Shown here one piece after another: positions 43,135-51,771 of a stretch of 57,857 nt of DNA. Position numbers and translations under genes: made by a program. The notes under the pieces are model-generated. The model was not told where the DNA came from, made no database searches, and saw nothing but the letters and a program-made list of their open reading frames with translations. The stretch lies in the NCBI RefSeq assembly GCF_014197535.1, contig NZ_JACIFV010000030.1:1-57857 (forward strand). Reading direction: 5' to 3'. The DNA is from Rhizobium aethiopicum (GTDB lineage Bacteria > Pseudomonadota > Alphaproteobacteria > Rhizobiales > Rhizobiaceae). Each line of letters starts with the position of its first letter. Position 1 is the first letter of the stretch.

Positions 43135-43740
43135 GTGTCTGAAAAGCGGGGCTATCATCACGGAGAGCTGAGGAAGGCGCTGATCACCGCCACCGACGAC
43201 ATCCTGAGAGAAAACGGCATAGAGGGGTTTTCATTGCGCGATGCGGCGAGACGAGCCGGCGTATCGCCGGGAGCGCCCGCGCACCATTTCGGCAGCGCAT
43301 CGGGTCTGCTGACCGAAGTTGCAATTCTGGGCTATGAGGAACTGGCCCGCTATCTCGGTGACGCAGTGGATGACGGAACACCGGCCGGCAGAATGCGCGC
43401 CCTGGCCGCGGCCTATGTCGCCTTCGCGCTCGACCATCCCGGCCGGTTCCGTCTGATGTTTCGGAAGGATCTCGTCAACCGCACGAACCCGGTCTACGAA
43501 GAAACGAGCAAACGGGCTCTTTGGCCTTTCGCCGAAGCCATCGCCGGGGTCAACGGCACGACTTTGGAGACACTATTGGAAGCGCGGAACCTCGCCCCGA
43601 TCTTTGCCGCCTGGTCCACCGCCCACGGCATCGCCTATCTCGCACTCGAAGACAAGATGCACTTCGCGCTCCAGGGCAACTACGATGAGGACTTTCGCAA
43701 AAGGCTCCTGCCGGAAATACTGAAAGCTCAATGGGCATAA
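43135..43740 (+). CDS. TetR-family transcriptional regulator
   Basis: A 201-residue regulator. The helix-turn-helix is KALITATDDILRENGIEGFSLRDAARRAGVSPGAPAHHFGSASGLLTEVA, and the C-terminal domain has the FALDHPGRFRLMFRKDLV pattern of the TetR_C_33/WHG group. The start is GTG at 43135 with GGAGCGCTGGA upstream. It is divergent from the SDR gene at 42826, and its most likely targets are that gene and itself. Confidence 0.88.
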   Translation: MSEKRGYHHGELRKALITATDDILRENGIEGFSLRDAARRAGVSPGAPAHHFGSASGLLTEVAILGYEELARYLGDAVDDGTPAGRMRALAAAYVAFALDHPGRFRLMFRKDLVNRTNPVYEETSKRALWPFAEAIAGVNGTTLETLLEARNLAPIFAAWSTAHGIAYLALEDKMHFALQGNYDEDFRKRLLPEILKAQWA

Positions 43741-43772
43741 CCATGGGCCGGCTGGAGCCGGCCCCATCGACT

Positions 43773-44237
43773 TCAAAACATCGTGTTCTTGTTGGCCGCC
43801 TCTTTCGGAACGGCCTGAATCACGTCCCAATGCTCGACGATCTTGCCGTCCTTGACGCGGAAGATATCGACGATCGCCTGGCCGCGGTCGTCGGCGCCGT
43901 TCGTCGCGTGCACATGCAGCCAGACGAGATCGCCATCGGCGGCACTGCGGACGATCTCCGCCTTCGATTGGGCATTGTCCTTGAAGAAGCCGGTGAAGAA
44001 GGAAATCAGCGGCTGCTTGCCGTCGGGAACCTGCGGATTATGCTGCCGGTAATCCTCCGCAACGACCGAGGCGGCCGTTAGATCGTGCTTGTTGAAGAAC
44101 TTGTCGTAAAATTCCACCACCAGCTTCCGGTTGGCTTCCTCGACCTTCAAGTCGCGAGCGGCCGATTCAGCAGAAGCGCCCGAAGGCGCGGCGATGCCTG
44201 CCAGAATGGCGAGCGCGAAAAGCGATTGAAATCTCAT
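43773..44237 (-). CDS. Exported SnoaL-like (NTF2-fold) protein
   Basis: A 154-residue protein with a signal peptide (about residues 1-23, ending ASA). The NTF2-like fold of the SnoaL group is visible: LVVEFYDKFFNKHDLTAASVVAEDYRQHNPQVPDGKQPLISFFTGFF, then AIVDIFRVKDGKIVEHWDVIQ. Members of this group are predicted ester cyclases or small-molecule binders of unknown role. It is divergent from the HxlR regulator at 44375. Confidence 0.85.
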   Translation of the reverse strand: MRFQSLFALAILAGIAAPSGASAESAARDLKVEEANRKLVVEFYDKFFNKHDLTAASVVAEDYRQHNPQVPDGKQPLISFFTGFFKDNAQSKAEIVRSAADGDLVWLHVHATNGADDRGQAIVDIFRVKDGKIVEHWDVIQAVPKEAANKNTMF

Positions 44238-44268
44238 GCATCAAGCTCCTTGGTATGGATCAGCGATC

Positions 44269-44287
44269 TAGTCTAAAGGACAGACTA
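44269..44287. promoter_or_regulatory. Inverted repeat between SnoaL-like and HxlR genes
   Basis: TAGTCT and AGACTA are spaced by 7 nt, in the gap between the divergent genes. A related half-site (GGTCT) follows at about 44295. HxlR-family repressors bind such palindromes, so this is a candidate operator. Confidence 0.45.
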
Positions 44288-44374
44288 TGAGAGCTGGTCT
44301 ATGAAACCTCGCCTTGCCCGGCAAGAAGGCAGGTTTTGGTGGCAAGGTCAGCCTGCGGTGACCGAGGAGAGGGC

Positions 44375-44746
44375 ATGCCTGGGGAATGGAACGAGCCGAA
44401 ACAACAGCCTGGAGCCGGCTGCCCGATCAGAGGTGTGCTCGATCGCATCGGTGATCAATGGAGCCTGCTCACCCTCGAAGCGCTGGAACACGAAAAGAAA
44501 CGCTTCAACGAGCTGCAGCGCGAAATCGGCGACGTTTCGAAACAGATGCTCTCCAAGACATTGCGGCATCTGGAACAGGACGGCTTCATCAGCCGCACGG
44601 TCTATCCTGAGGTTCCGCCGCGGGTGGACTATGAACTGACGGAGATGGGGCGCTCATTCCTGATCCCGATGAAAGTGCTGATCGGCTGGGCGGACCGGAA
44701 CCATTCGGAAATCCTGAGGGCGCGGGAGCGGAATGAGACAGGCTAG
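44375..44746 (+). CDS. HxlR-family transcriptional regulator
   Basis: A 123-residue winged-helix regulator: CPIRGVLDRIGDQWSLLTLEALEHEKKRFNELQREIGDVSKQMLSKTLRHLEQDGFISRTVYPEVPPRVDYELTEMG is the complete HxlR domain, with the conserved N-terminal Cys. The ATG at 44375 follows GAGGAGAG. HxlR proteins often sense reactive electrophiles or oxidants via that Cys and control a divergent gene, here the SnoaL-like one. Confidence 0.9.
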   Translation: MPGEWNEPKQQPGAGCPIRGVLDRIGDQWSLLTLEALEHEKKRFNELQREIGDVSKQMLSKTLRHLEQDGFISRTVYPEVPPRVDYELTEMGRSFLIPMKVLIGWADRNHSEILRARERNETG

Positions 44747-44861
44747 AATTTAAGCCACCAACAGCTCAATGCTTGCCACCTGATCGAGAATTGGTATTCG
44801 TGATTTGCCTTTCGCTTGCGCTCAAGGCGTGCGTCGCTGCCGCTTCTATAAGGCGCCCCCA

Positions 44862-45836
44862 TCACGCCAGCAACACCTTTCCCCCCGTGCGGAAGGGCAG
44901 GGCGGCGCGCAGCGCCTCGCCGGTCATTTCCAGAGGATAGACCTCCCGCACCTCAGTCGCGATCACCTTGCAGGCGATCATCGCCGCCACCTCTGCATAG
45001 GCGCGCTGGACGTCGCCCATCGCCTCGGAATGGACCCATTCCCTGAGGTGGCAATAGGAGAAGGCGATGTCGGAATGGGAGGCCCAGAAGGATGGCGGGA
45101 TGCTCTCTCCCGACAGCAGGCCATAATGCAGGAAGTGCCCGCCGGGCTTCAGCACATCGGCGAGGATCGAAGCGCGTGTGCCACCGACACAGTCGAGCAC
45201 GGCGTCGAGCCCGGACCTGCCGGCGAGGCCGGTGGCGAGATCGCCATCCGCCCTTTCGACGATAACCGCCTCCAGCCGGCCACGGAGGCGCGCGAGGGAT
45301 TCTTCGCTGCGGACGATTGCGATAGGTTGCACGCCAACGGCGTTCGCCATGCCGATCAGGATTGACCCGATCGAAGAGGCTGCGGCGTTGATGGCGATGC
45401 GCATGCCGGGTCTCAGCCCGATCTTCTTATGCAGCATCAGCCAGGCCGTCATCGGATTGACGTAGCTGGTCGCGGCTTCGAAATCGGAAAGCGCGTCGGG
45501 TACGCGAAGGCACCAGCTCGGATCGGTATCCTTGAATTCCTGCCATCCGCCGGCGCTGCGCACCGGCAGCACGCGCGTTCCCGGCACAAGTCCGTGCACC
45601 TCCTCGCCGCACGCCTCGACCACGCCGAAGGCTTCGAAGCCGGGGATGAAGGGCAGGGTCGTGCGGCCGGCATAGGCGCCTGAGATGGTAATGATATCGG
45701 AGGGATTGATCGAGCGCGCCAGCAGGCGGACGCGCACCTGGTCGCGCGAGAGCGGCGCCAGCTCGGCCCGTTCGATCCCGACGACCTCCTCGGCCGGCCC
45801 GAATTTTCGCACGACCGCCTGATATTGCATTTGCAT
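44862..45836 (-). CDS. Zinc-less MDR oxidoreductase (quinone/enoyl reductase-like)
   Basis: A 324-residue medium-chain dehydrogenase/reductase. The GroES-like domain has VRVRLLARSINPSDIITISGAYAG and PFIPGFEAFGVV, and the cofactor domain has INAAASSIGSILIGMANAVG (AxxGxxG-like). The zinc ligands of alcohol dehydrogenases are absent, as in quinone oxidoreductases and trans-2-enoyl-CoA/ACP reductases. The ATG at 45836 is chosen; a GTG three codons earlier and an ATG two codons later are alternatives. It is divergent (47 bp) from the thioesterase-ligase-thiolase operon, so an enoyl-reductase role in the same pathway is attractive. Confidence 0.85.
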   Translation of the reverse strand: MQMQYQAVVRKFGPAEEVVGIERAELAPLSRDQVRVRLLARSINPSDIITISGAYAGRTTLPFIPGFEAFGVVEACGEEVHGLVPGTRVLPVRSAGGWQEFKDTDPSWCLRVPDALSDFEAATSYVNPMTAWLMLHKKIGLRPGMRIAINAAASSIGSILIGMANAVGVQPIAIVRSEESLARLRGRLEAVIVERADGDLATGLAGRSGLDAVLDCVGGTRASILADVLKPGGHFLHYGLLSGESIPPSFWASHSDIAFSYCHLREWVHSEAMGDVQRAYAEVAAMIACKVIATEVREVYPLEMTGEALRAALPFRTGGKVLLA

Positions 45837-45883
45837 CCCCCACACAGTCGGTTAGAACACGCCTTCGAAATTTCGGTGATCGA

Positions 45884-46300
45884 ATGAGCGTTGACGACAG
45901 GCCTTTAGCATCGTTCCGGGTCTCGATGCGAGACATCGACGTCTATGGTCATGTCCACAACTCGGTTTATCTCGACTATTGCGAGGATGCGGTCGTCGAG
46001 TTCCTGCGCCACCGCGAGATCCTCAGCCACTTCCGCCACACCACTTCGGGCGTTGCCTATCACGTCAAGAAGGCGGAGATCACCTTTCACAGCCCGATCG
46101 ACGTCGATGATGTCGTCGAGGCGAAGGTCAAGGTCGAGAAGATCGGCCGTTCGAGCCTCTCCTTTACGATCGAGCTCTATCGCCAACGCGACGGCGCCCA
46201 TTGCGCTTCGGGCGGACTCGTCTGGGTCTGCGTCGGCCTCTCCGACAGCCGCCCGACGCTTATCCCCGAGGCGACCAGGGCCGCCTTGTCGCAGGACTGA
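45884..46300 (+). CDS. Acyl-CoA thioesterase (4HBT hot-dog fold)
   Basis: A 138-residue hot-dog protein of the 4-hydroxybenzoyl-CoA thioesterase/YbgC group: MRDIDVYGHVHNSVYLDYCEDAVVEFLRH contains the D-x-x-GHVHN-x-x-Y active-site pattern (catalytic Asp/His region). VEAKVKVEKIGRSSLSFTIELYR is the second strand block. It is the first gene of a three-gene operon, 2 bp before the ligase gene. Confidence 0.88.
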   Translation: MSVDDRPLASFRVSMRDIDVYGHVHNSVYLDYCEDAVVEFLRHREILSHFRHTTSGVAYHVKKAEITFHSPIDVDDVVEAKVKVEKIGRSSLSFTIELYRQRDGAHCASGGLVWVCVGLSDSRPTLIPEATRAALSQD

Positions 46301-46302
46301 CC

Positions 46303-47820
46303 ATGCCGATCCATCGAGAGCTGCTTCGACACGCTACGGAGAGTCCGGAAAAGCCGGCGGTCGTGATCGACGGCCACTCCTTGAGCTATCACGAAGTCTA
46401 TAGCCGCGCCGGCGCGATCTACCGATTCATCCAGGCGCTTCCGCGCTCGAACGGCCGTTCATTCGATCTTCCCGGCGTCGAGAAGCTTGTAGCGGTCAGC
46501 CTCGGTAATCACATCGGTTTTGCAGAGTATTTTATCGCCGCCACCGCACTGGCGAATGCCTGCGCTGTCATCGATCCGATGATGCCGGAGGCAACGATCG
46601 AGCGCATCGTCGAGCGCCTGGCGCCTGACGCGCTTGTCGTCGATGATGCTGCCAGCGCAAGCGCCGAGATCGGCCGCCGGCTCGGTGTTCCCGTGACCGT
46701 CGCCGGCGCGGAGCCCTTTGACCTCGCCGCGACGGGAGACGACATGCCCGTCGATGCCGAGGGGATCTTCCTGATCGGCTTCACCTCGGGCACGACAGCC
46801 GAACCGAAGGCCTATTACCGCTCGCGCGAACAGTGGCGCCGAAGCCTCGATCGGGGGCGTCTCGTGTTCGAACTCCAGGACGCGCCCTCGACCCTGTGCC
46901 CGGGAGCGCTGGCGCATGGGCTCGCGCTTTACGCACTCGTCGAAGCGCTCGATGCCGGAGCAACCTTCCATTCGATCGGGAAATGGGATGCCGGCGCGGT
47001 CGCGCGCATTCTCTCCTCAGAAAAGATAGAGCGGCTGGTTGCCGTGCCCACCCATATAGCGGGCATCGCCCGGGCATGGAGCGAGCCGATGGAATCCTTA
47101 CGCGACGTGCTGACCGCCGGCGCCAAGCTGAACCTCAACGAAGTCCAATCCATGCGCCGACTTTTTCCGAAGGCGCGCATCCGGGAATATTACGGCGCCT
47201 CCGAAATCGGTTTCATGACCGTTTCGACGCTCGTTGGCGGCGCGACCGATTTTCCGATCGACCGGGTCGGGCGAGCCTATCCCGGCGTCGAAATCTCCAT
47301 TCGCGATCCGGAAGAAAACGATGTCGGCACCGATGTGCCCGGCACCATCTTCGTCAACAGCGACCTGATTGCCGACGGCTATCTCTGGGGCGACGACGGC
47401 CAGGCGTTCCGGGTCACCCCGGCGGGCGCGACTGTCGGCGATCTCGGCGAGATCGATGCAAACGGCATGCTGCGGGTGATCGGCCGGGCGGGCGGCATGA
47501 TGATATCGGCCGGCAACAACGTCTATCCCGCCGAGGTCGAGAGCGCGCTCAAAACCTGCCGCGGCGTCGAAGATGCCGTCGTCTTCGGGCGGCCGGACCC
47601 CTATTACGGCCAAAGCATCGTTGCCGTCGTCTCGGGGGAGGCGATGGATGCGAAAATGCTTGCCGAGCATTGCGCAGGCAGGCTTGCAAGGTTCAAGATC
47701 CCCAGGCAATTCTACCATATCGGCGCCTGGCCGATGACAAGCAGCGGCAAGATCGCGCGCGGGCAGGTAGAGGCATCGGTGATTTCGGGAGACGGTCTTG
47801 TCCTACGCCTATCAGCCTGA
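46303..47820 (+). CDS. AMP-forming acyl-CoA synthetase (ANL superfamily)
   Basis: A 505-residue adenylating ligase. The P-loop-like A3 motif is GFTSGTTAEPKAYYR, A5 is YYGASEIGF, A7 is GDLGEID, A8 is GRAGGMMISAGNNVYPAEVE, and the catalytic Lys is in SSGKIARG near the C terminus. The set is complete, so it should activate a carboxylic acid as acyl-AMP and then acyl-CoA. Its 3' end overlaps the thiolase gene by 23 bp, so the two are co-expressed. Substrate unknown; the neighbours suggest a medium or long fatty or aromatic acid. Confidence 0.88.
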   Translation: MPIHRELLRHATESPEKPAVVIDGHSLSYHEVYSRAGAIYRFIQALPRSNGRSFDLPGVEKLVAVSLGNHIGFAEYFIAATALANACAVIDPMMPEATIERIVERLAPDALVVDDAASASAEIGRRLGVPVTVAGAEPFDLAATGDDMPVDAEGIFLIGFTSGTTAEPKAYYRSREQWRRSLDRGRLVFELQDAPSTLCPGALAHGLALYALVEALDAGATFHSIGKWDAGAVARILSSEKIERLVAVPTHIAGIARAWSEPMESLRDVLTAGAKLNLNEVQSMRRLFPKARIREYYGASEIGFMTVSTLVGGATDFPIDRVGRAYPGVEISIRDPEENDVGTDVPGTIFVNSDLIADGYLWGDDGQAFRVTPAGATVGDLGEIDANGMLRVIGRAGGMMISAGNNVYPAEVESALKTCRGVEDAVVFGRPDPYYGQSIVAVVSGEAMDAKMLAEHCAGRLARFKIPRQFYHIGAWPMTSSGKIARGQVEASVISGDGLVLRLSA

Positions 47821-48997
47821 CGAGGATTGGCAGCCGGTCGTGGTCGCCGCCTACCGCACGCCGATCGGCCGGGCTTTCGGCTCGCTTGCGACGGTTGCGG
47901 CCGAAGACCTGCTTGCGCCCATCATCCGGCGGATCCTTGCAGAAACGGGTGTCGCGCCCGACGCAGTCGACGACGTGCTGGTCGGCAATGCCGCCGGCGG
48001 CGGCGGCAATATCGGCCGGCTGGCAGCCCTCCATGCCGGCCTGCCAATGGCCGTCCCCGGGGTCGCCATCGATCGGCAATGCGGTTCTGGCCTGGAAGCG
48101 ATCATCCTGGCGGCCCGGCTGATCCTGGCGAAGGCGGGTGCCTGTTTCCTGGCTGGCGGAGTCGAAAGCGTCAGCACCGCCCCATGGCGTGTGGAAAGGC
48201 CGAAAGCCAATGGCGCCGTGCCGCGCTTTTACGGGCGCGCGCGCTTCTCCCCTGAAGCGATCGGCGATCCCGAGATGGGCATCGCCGCCGAAAATGTTGC
48301 GCGCAAGTTTGACATCTCGCGCCGGCTTCAGGATGAGTTCGCCCTACGCAGTCACCGGCTCGCCGTCGCAGCGGCCGAAGCAGGCCGCTTCCGGCCGGAG
48401 ATCGTCGAGATCGCCACCGCCAGCGGCCCCGTAACGCGAGACGAATGTCCGCGCCCGACGACCTCGCTCGAGGCGCTCGCAAAGCTGAAACCCGTTTTCC
48501 TGGCGGATGGCTCGGTGACGGCAGGCAATGCCTGCCCTGTGAACGACGGCGCCTGCCTGGTGCTCGTCATGAGCCGCGGCTTGGCCAGAAGCCTCGGCAT
48601 CGAAAAAGGCCTCGCCTTCATCGACAGCGCCGCCGCCGGCGTCGATCCCAACCTGCTCGGCATCGGCCCGGTCGCCTCGACGGACAAGCTTCTGCAGCGC
48701 CAGCCTCACCTGTCGCTTTCCGCAATCGACGCCATCGAATTCAACGAGGCTTTCGCGGCCCAGGTTCTGGCGTCGCTCGATCAGCTGGATCTATCAGCCG
48801 ACACGGTCAATAAAGAGGGCGGCGCCATCGCTCTTGGCCATCCCTTCGGCGCATCCGGCGCGATCCTGGTCACCCGGCTCTACGGCCAGCTGATCCGCAG
48901 GGACGGCTGGGCACCAGGCACAACCGGCCTCGCCATGATCGGCATCGGCGGTGGCATCGGGCTCACGGCGCTGTTCGAGGCTGTCCGCCTTTTCTGA
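47798..48997 (+). CDS. Thiolase-family acyl-CoA acyltransferase lacking the C-terminal catalytic Cys
   Basis: A 399-residue thiolase: the nucleophilic Cys is in DRQCGSGLEAI (Cys95), NEAFA occurs as FNEAFAAQ, and the catalytic His lies in EGGAIALGHPFGASGA. The second catalytic cysteine, in CxGGG of biosynthetic and degradative thiolases, is replaced: the motif reads AMIGIGGGIG, with Gly at the Cys position. Start is TTG at 47798, because homology begins within 12 residues and no ATG is suitably placed. The missing proton-shuttling Cys suggests changed chemistry or reduced activity. Confidence 0.87.
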   Translation: MSYAYQPDEDWQPVVVAAYRTPIGRAFGSLATVAAEDLLAPIIRRILAETGVAPDAVDDVLVGNAAGGGGNIGRLAALHAGLPMAVPGVAIDRQCGSGLEAIILAARLILAKAGACFLAGGVESVSTAPWRVERPKANGAVPRFYGRARFSPEAIGDPEMGIAAENVARKFDISRRLQDEFALRSHRLAVAAAEAGRFRPEIVEIATASGPVTRDECPRPTTSLEALAKLKPVFLADGSVTAGNACPVNDGACLVLVMSRGLARSLGIEKGLAFIDSAAAGVDPNLLGIGPVASTDKLLQRQPHLSLSAIDAIEFNEAFAAQVLASLDQLDLSADTVNKEGGAIALGHPFGASGAILVTRLYGQLIRRDGWAPGTTGLAMIGIGGGIGLTALFEAVRLF

Positions 48998-49036
48998 GAA
49001 GAGGCCATTCAGGCACGTGCGCTGCCGGCTTCAATC

Positions 49037-50002
49037 CTATTGATCTGGCTCGGTCGATATTGGAAACCACGGCGGCTCCGGCGCGGCGAGAGCGCCCGCG
49101 ATCTGATCCCGAAGCCACGCACTCCCCGGATCGCGATCGAAACGACGAAGCCAATACATGGTCACGTTCATTTTCGGCGAATCCATCGGTGGCATGAACG
49201 CGTCGAGCATCAGCCGGCCGGTCAACATGCGCGCGAAATGAACCGGAATGCTTCCGAGCATCTCGCTCGCTTCAACGGCAAGAGCGACCGCGTGGAAATG
49301 CGCCACCGTGACCATGACACGCCTGGCGAGACCCAGGCGTGCAAGGGCGGGATCGATCGTCCCCGTCCTGCTGCCATCGGCCGAGCGCAGGACGTGGGGA
49401 ACAGCGCAGAAGACCTCCGCCGGTATGGTGTCTCCTGGAGAAACGCCATGGCTGGCAAGGAGCGGATGTCCTCGCTTGGCAATGCATACCAGCCATAATT
49501 GGAACAGCTTGCGGCTAATAATCCATTCAGGCGATTCGAGCGAGCGATCAATAACGATGTCAGCCCGGCCGTCACGCAGCATCTCGAAGACTTCCGATGA
49601 AGCATGATCGATCATCTGCAGGCTGATGGAGGGCGCCGCTTTGGCCACGCGTGCAGCAAGCGGCGGCATCAACAGCGAGGAGAAGTAGTCCGATCCGATC
49701 AGCATGAAGGATCGGGTTGAGGTTGCGGGGTCGAAGGCAGCATTCGTCGCCAACGCCTCTTCCATGCCGGCCAGGGCTTGTCTTATCGGTTCACGCAGCT
49801 CAAGCGCCCGCGCGGTCGGCATCATCTGATTGCCTTCCCGGACGAACAATTCGTCATCCAACAGCGCGCGCAGTCTTCCGAGTGCCGAACTCACGGCTGG
49901 CTGGGAAAGGCCGACGCGCTCGCCGGTTCGCACGGTCGAGAGCTCCGCCATCATGGCGTCGAATACACGCAGCAGATTCAGATCGAGGGCTGAGAAATTC
50001 AC
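49037..50002 (-). CDS. LysR-family regulator, paired with a divergent cupin gene (module 2)
   Basis: A 321-residue LysR protein clearly paralogous to the one at 13747-14730: NFSALDLNLLRVFDAMMAELSTVRTGERVGLSQPAVSSALGRLR in the DNA-binding domain, then FMLIGSDYFSSLLMPPLAARV. A longer open frame starts at 50032, but the GTG at 50002 gives the same N terminus as the paralogue, and places the shared 17-bp site at the same 17-bp distance. It is divergent from the cupin gene at 50113. Confidence 0.88.
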   Translation of the reverse strand: MNFSALDLNLLRVFDAMMAELSTVRTGERVGLSQPAVSSALGRLRALLDDELFVREGNQMMPTARALELREPIRQALAGMEEALATNAAFDPATSTRSFMLIGSDYFSSLLMPPLAARVAKAAPSISLQMIDHASSEVFEMLRDGRADIVIDRSLESPEWIISRKLFQLWLVCIAKRGHPLLASHGVSPGDTIPAEVFCAVPHVLRSADGSRTGTIDPALARLGLARRVMVTVAHFHAVALAVEASEMLGSIPVHFARMLTGRLMLDAFMPPMDSPKMNVTMYWLRRFDRDPGSAWLRDQIAGALAAPEPPWFPISTEPDQ

Positions 50003-50018
50003 GAACTCAATATCCCTT

Positions 50019-50035
50019 ATATGATCATTCAATTT
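50019..50035. promoter_or_regulatory. Putative LysR box, copy 2
   Basis: ATATGATCATTCAATTT, 16 of 17 positions identical to the site at 14747-14763 and at the same distance from its LysR start. It contains the palindromic core ATGATCAT. Confidence 0.65.
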
Positions 50036-50112
50036 CCGTGCATCTGCTTCCGGCGATAGTTTTGGATAGCAGTATAAAACTCTATTCCATTCAACCTCGG
50101 AAGGAAATTGCG

Positions 50113-50574
50113 ATGAACATCGCTGGGGGCATCGGACGGACCGTCAGCTGGATGGACACTGCCTACACCATACATGTGGGGCGATTTGAGAGCGGCGGAA
50201 TTGTCGGAGTTTTTGAAGGCACCGTGCCTGCCGGCGGCGGGCCGCCCGTCCACATCCATAACAACGAGGACGAAGTGATCCATGTAATCGAAGGCGACTA
50301 CGAGTTCTGGCTGAACGGCGCGATCGTCCCGGTTGCCGCAGGGAGATCGATCTTCCTGCCGCGTGGCGTGCCGCACACATTTCGAGTGGCAAGCGCGTCT
50401 CCCGGATGCAATCTCACCATCCTGACGCCGGGCGGCATGGAAGAATTCTTCATCGAGGCAGCTGTGCAGGCTCCTCATCTGCCGGAGCACATGGATCGGT
50501 TACTCCAGCTTGCGGAACGTTATGGCATCGAATTTCGCGGGCCGCCGGATTGGGACGCCGCCCGGACGTCCTGA
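50113..50574 (+). CDS. Cupin-domain protein (module 2)
   Basis: A 153-residue cupin with motif 1 PPVHIHNNEDEVIHVIEG (HxH...E) and motif 2 FLPRGVPHTFR. It shares the order and the TILTPGGMEEFF / AVLTPGGFEGFF block with the cupin at 14831, so the two are paralogues. AAGGAAATTGCG precedes the ATG. No signal peptide. The activity is unknown. Confidence 0.85.
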   Translation: MNIAGGIGRTVSWMDTAYTIHVGRFESGGIVGVFEGTVPAGGGPPVHIHNNEDEVIHVIEGDYEFWLNGAIVPVAAGRSIFLPRGVPHTFRVASASPGCNLTILTPGGMEEFFIEAAVQAPHLPEHMDRLLQLAERYGIEFRGPPDWDAARTS

Positions 50575-50956
50575 CAACGGCACCCCGCATCAACGATTGC
50601 AAATGCGCCGATCGCCTCTCCACCCGTAGCCCAACGCTTGAACGCCTCCGTCTCCATCGCGACGGCATCGAAGGCGGCACGCACATCCTCAGCTCCGGTT
50701 ATCTCCACCGGCGGCACACCTCGACCGCAGGAGAGTTGCGCTACTGCCTTGGCATAGGACGACAGCGACCGAGAGAGAATGGTTCGAGCCCCCGATCCGG
50801 CGCATTCTCTTGGCCGTTGGCTATGGTCGGCGCCGTCAATCCACGTGGCGATTGTTCTGATGCCGATCGAACCGCCTACCCCACTGAAGAGGCGGTTTGC
50901 GGCCCCATTTTAAAATCAACAGAGGACATTCCTCGCAAAGGACCAGGGAGATTACC
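50575..50956. other. Stretch without a clear gene; possible minus-strand remnant
   Basis: On the minus strand about 50520-50790 an open frame reads SRSLSSYAKAVAQL and PPVEITGAEDVRAAFDAVAM, which looks protein-like, but it has no proper start, contains low-quality sequence at both ends, and was not recognised. It may be a decayed gene. The end of the stretch (from about 50900) is the leader of the NmrA-like gene. Confidence 0.35.
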
Positions 50957-51721
50957 ATGAAGATCGTCGTTATCGGCGGTACCGGCCTCATCGGCTCGAA
51001 GACGGTGGAAAGGTTGCGCAAGAAGGGACACGACGTTTTGGCGGCCTCGCCGAATTCGGGCGTCGACACGATCACCGGCCAAGGTGTGGCCGAAGCGCTT
51101 GCCGGGGCGCAGGTGGTGCTCGACCTCGCCAACTCGCCTTCCTTCGAAGACCAGGCCGTGCTCGAATTCTTTCAGACTTCGGGCCGCAACCTGCTCAAGG
51201 CCGGGGCTGTGGCCGGCGTGAAACATCACATCGCGCTGTCGATCGTCGGCATGGAACGGCTGCAGGGCAGCGGTTACATGCGCGCCAAGATGGCGCAGGA
51301 ACAGCTGATCAAGAGCTCGGGCATACCCTATACGATCGTGCACTCCACCCAGTTTCATGAATTCATGGCGGGCATCGCCCAGTCGAACACGGTCGGCCAG
51401 ACCGTGCATCTGTCGCCGGCCTATCTTCAGCCGATCGCCTCGGACGACGTCGCCGACGTCATGGCCGAGGTGGCGCTCGCTGCTCCCGTCAACGGCACGA
51501 TCGAGATCGGCGGGCCGGAGAAGATCCGCCTGACCGATATCGTCACGCGTCTCTTCAAGGCGACGCACGATCCGCGCCAGGTGACGACCGATCCGCACGC
51601 CCGCTATTTCGGCGTCGAACTCGACGACACTTCGCTCGTGACCGGCGCCAATGCGCGGCTCGGCAAGATCCGCTTCGACGACTGGCTGAGCCAGCAGCCG
51701 CCCCAGAAGAAGAGCGCGTGA
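50957..51721 (+). CDS. NmrA-like SDR (atypical NAD(P)-binding protein)
   Basis: A 254-residue atypical SDR: MKIVVIGGTGLIGSKTVERLRKKGHDV is the Rossmann start, then LDLANSPSF, HIALSIVGMERLQGSGYMRAKMAQEQLIKSSGIPYTIVHSTQFHEF and PIASDDVADVMAEVAL. These are typical of NmrA/TMR-like proteins (ladderlectin-free LSR type) with an SxxxxxYxxxK-like arrangement (SGYMRAK). A cupin gene follows 50 bp downstream, so the two likely form an operon. Confidence 0.87.
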   Translation: MKIVVIGGTGLIGSKTVERLRKKGHDVLAASPNSGVDTITGQGVAEALAGAQVVLDLANSPSFEDQAVLEFFQTSGRNLLKAGAVAGVKHHIALSIVGMERLQGSGYMRAKMAQEQLIKSSGIPYTIVHSTQFHEFMAGIAQSNTVGQTVHLSPAYLQPIASDDVADVMAEVALAAPVNGTIEIGGPEKIRLTDIVTRLFKATHDPRQVTTDPHARYFGVELDDTSLVTGANARLGKIRFDDWLSQQPPQKKSA

Positions 51722-51771
51722 CGGGGAAGCGTTACCTATCGACCTATTCCTATCATCGGAGGAGACCAGAC

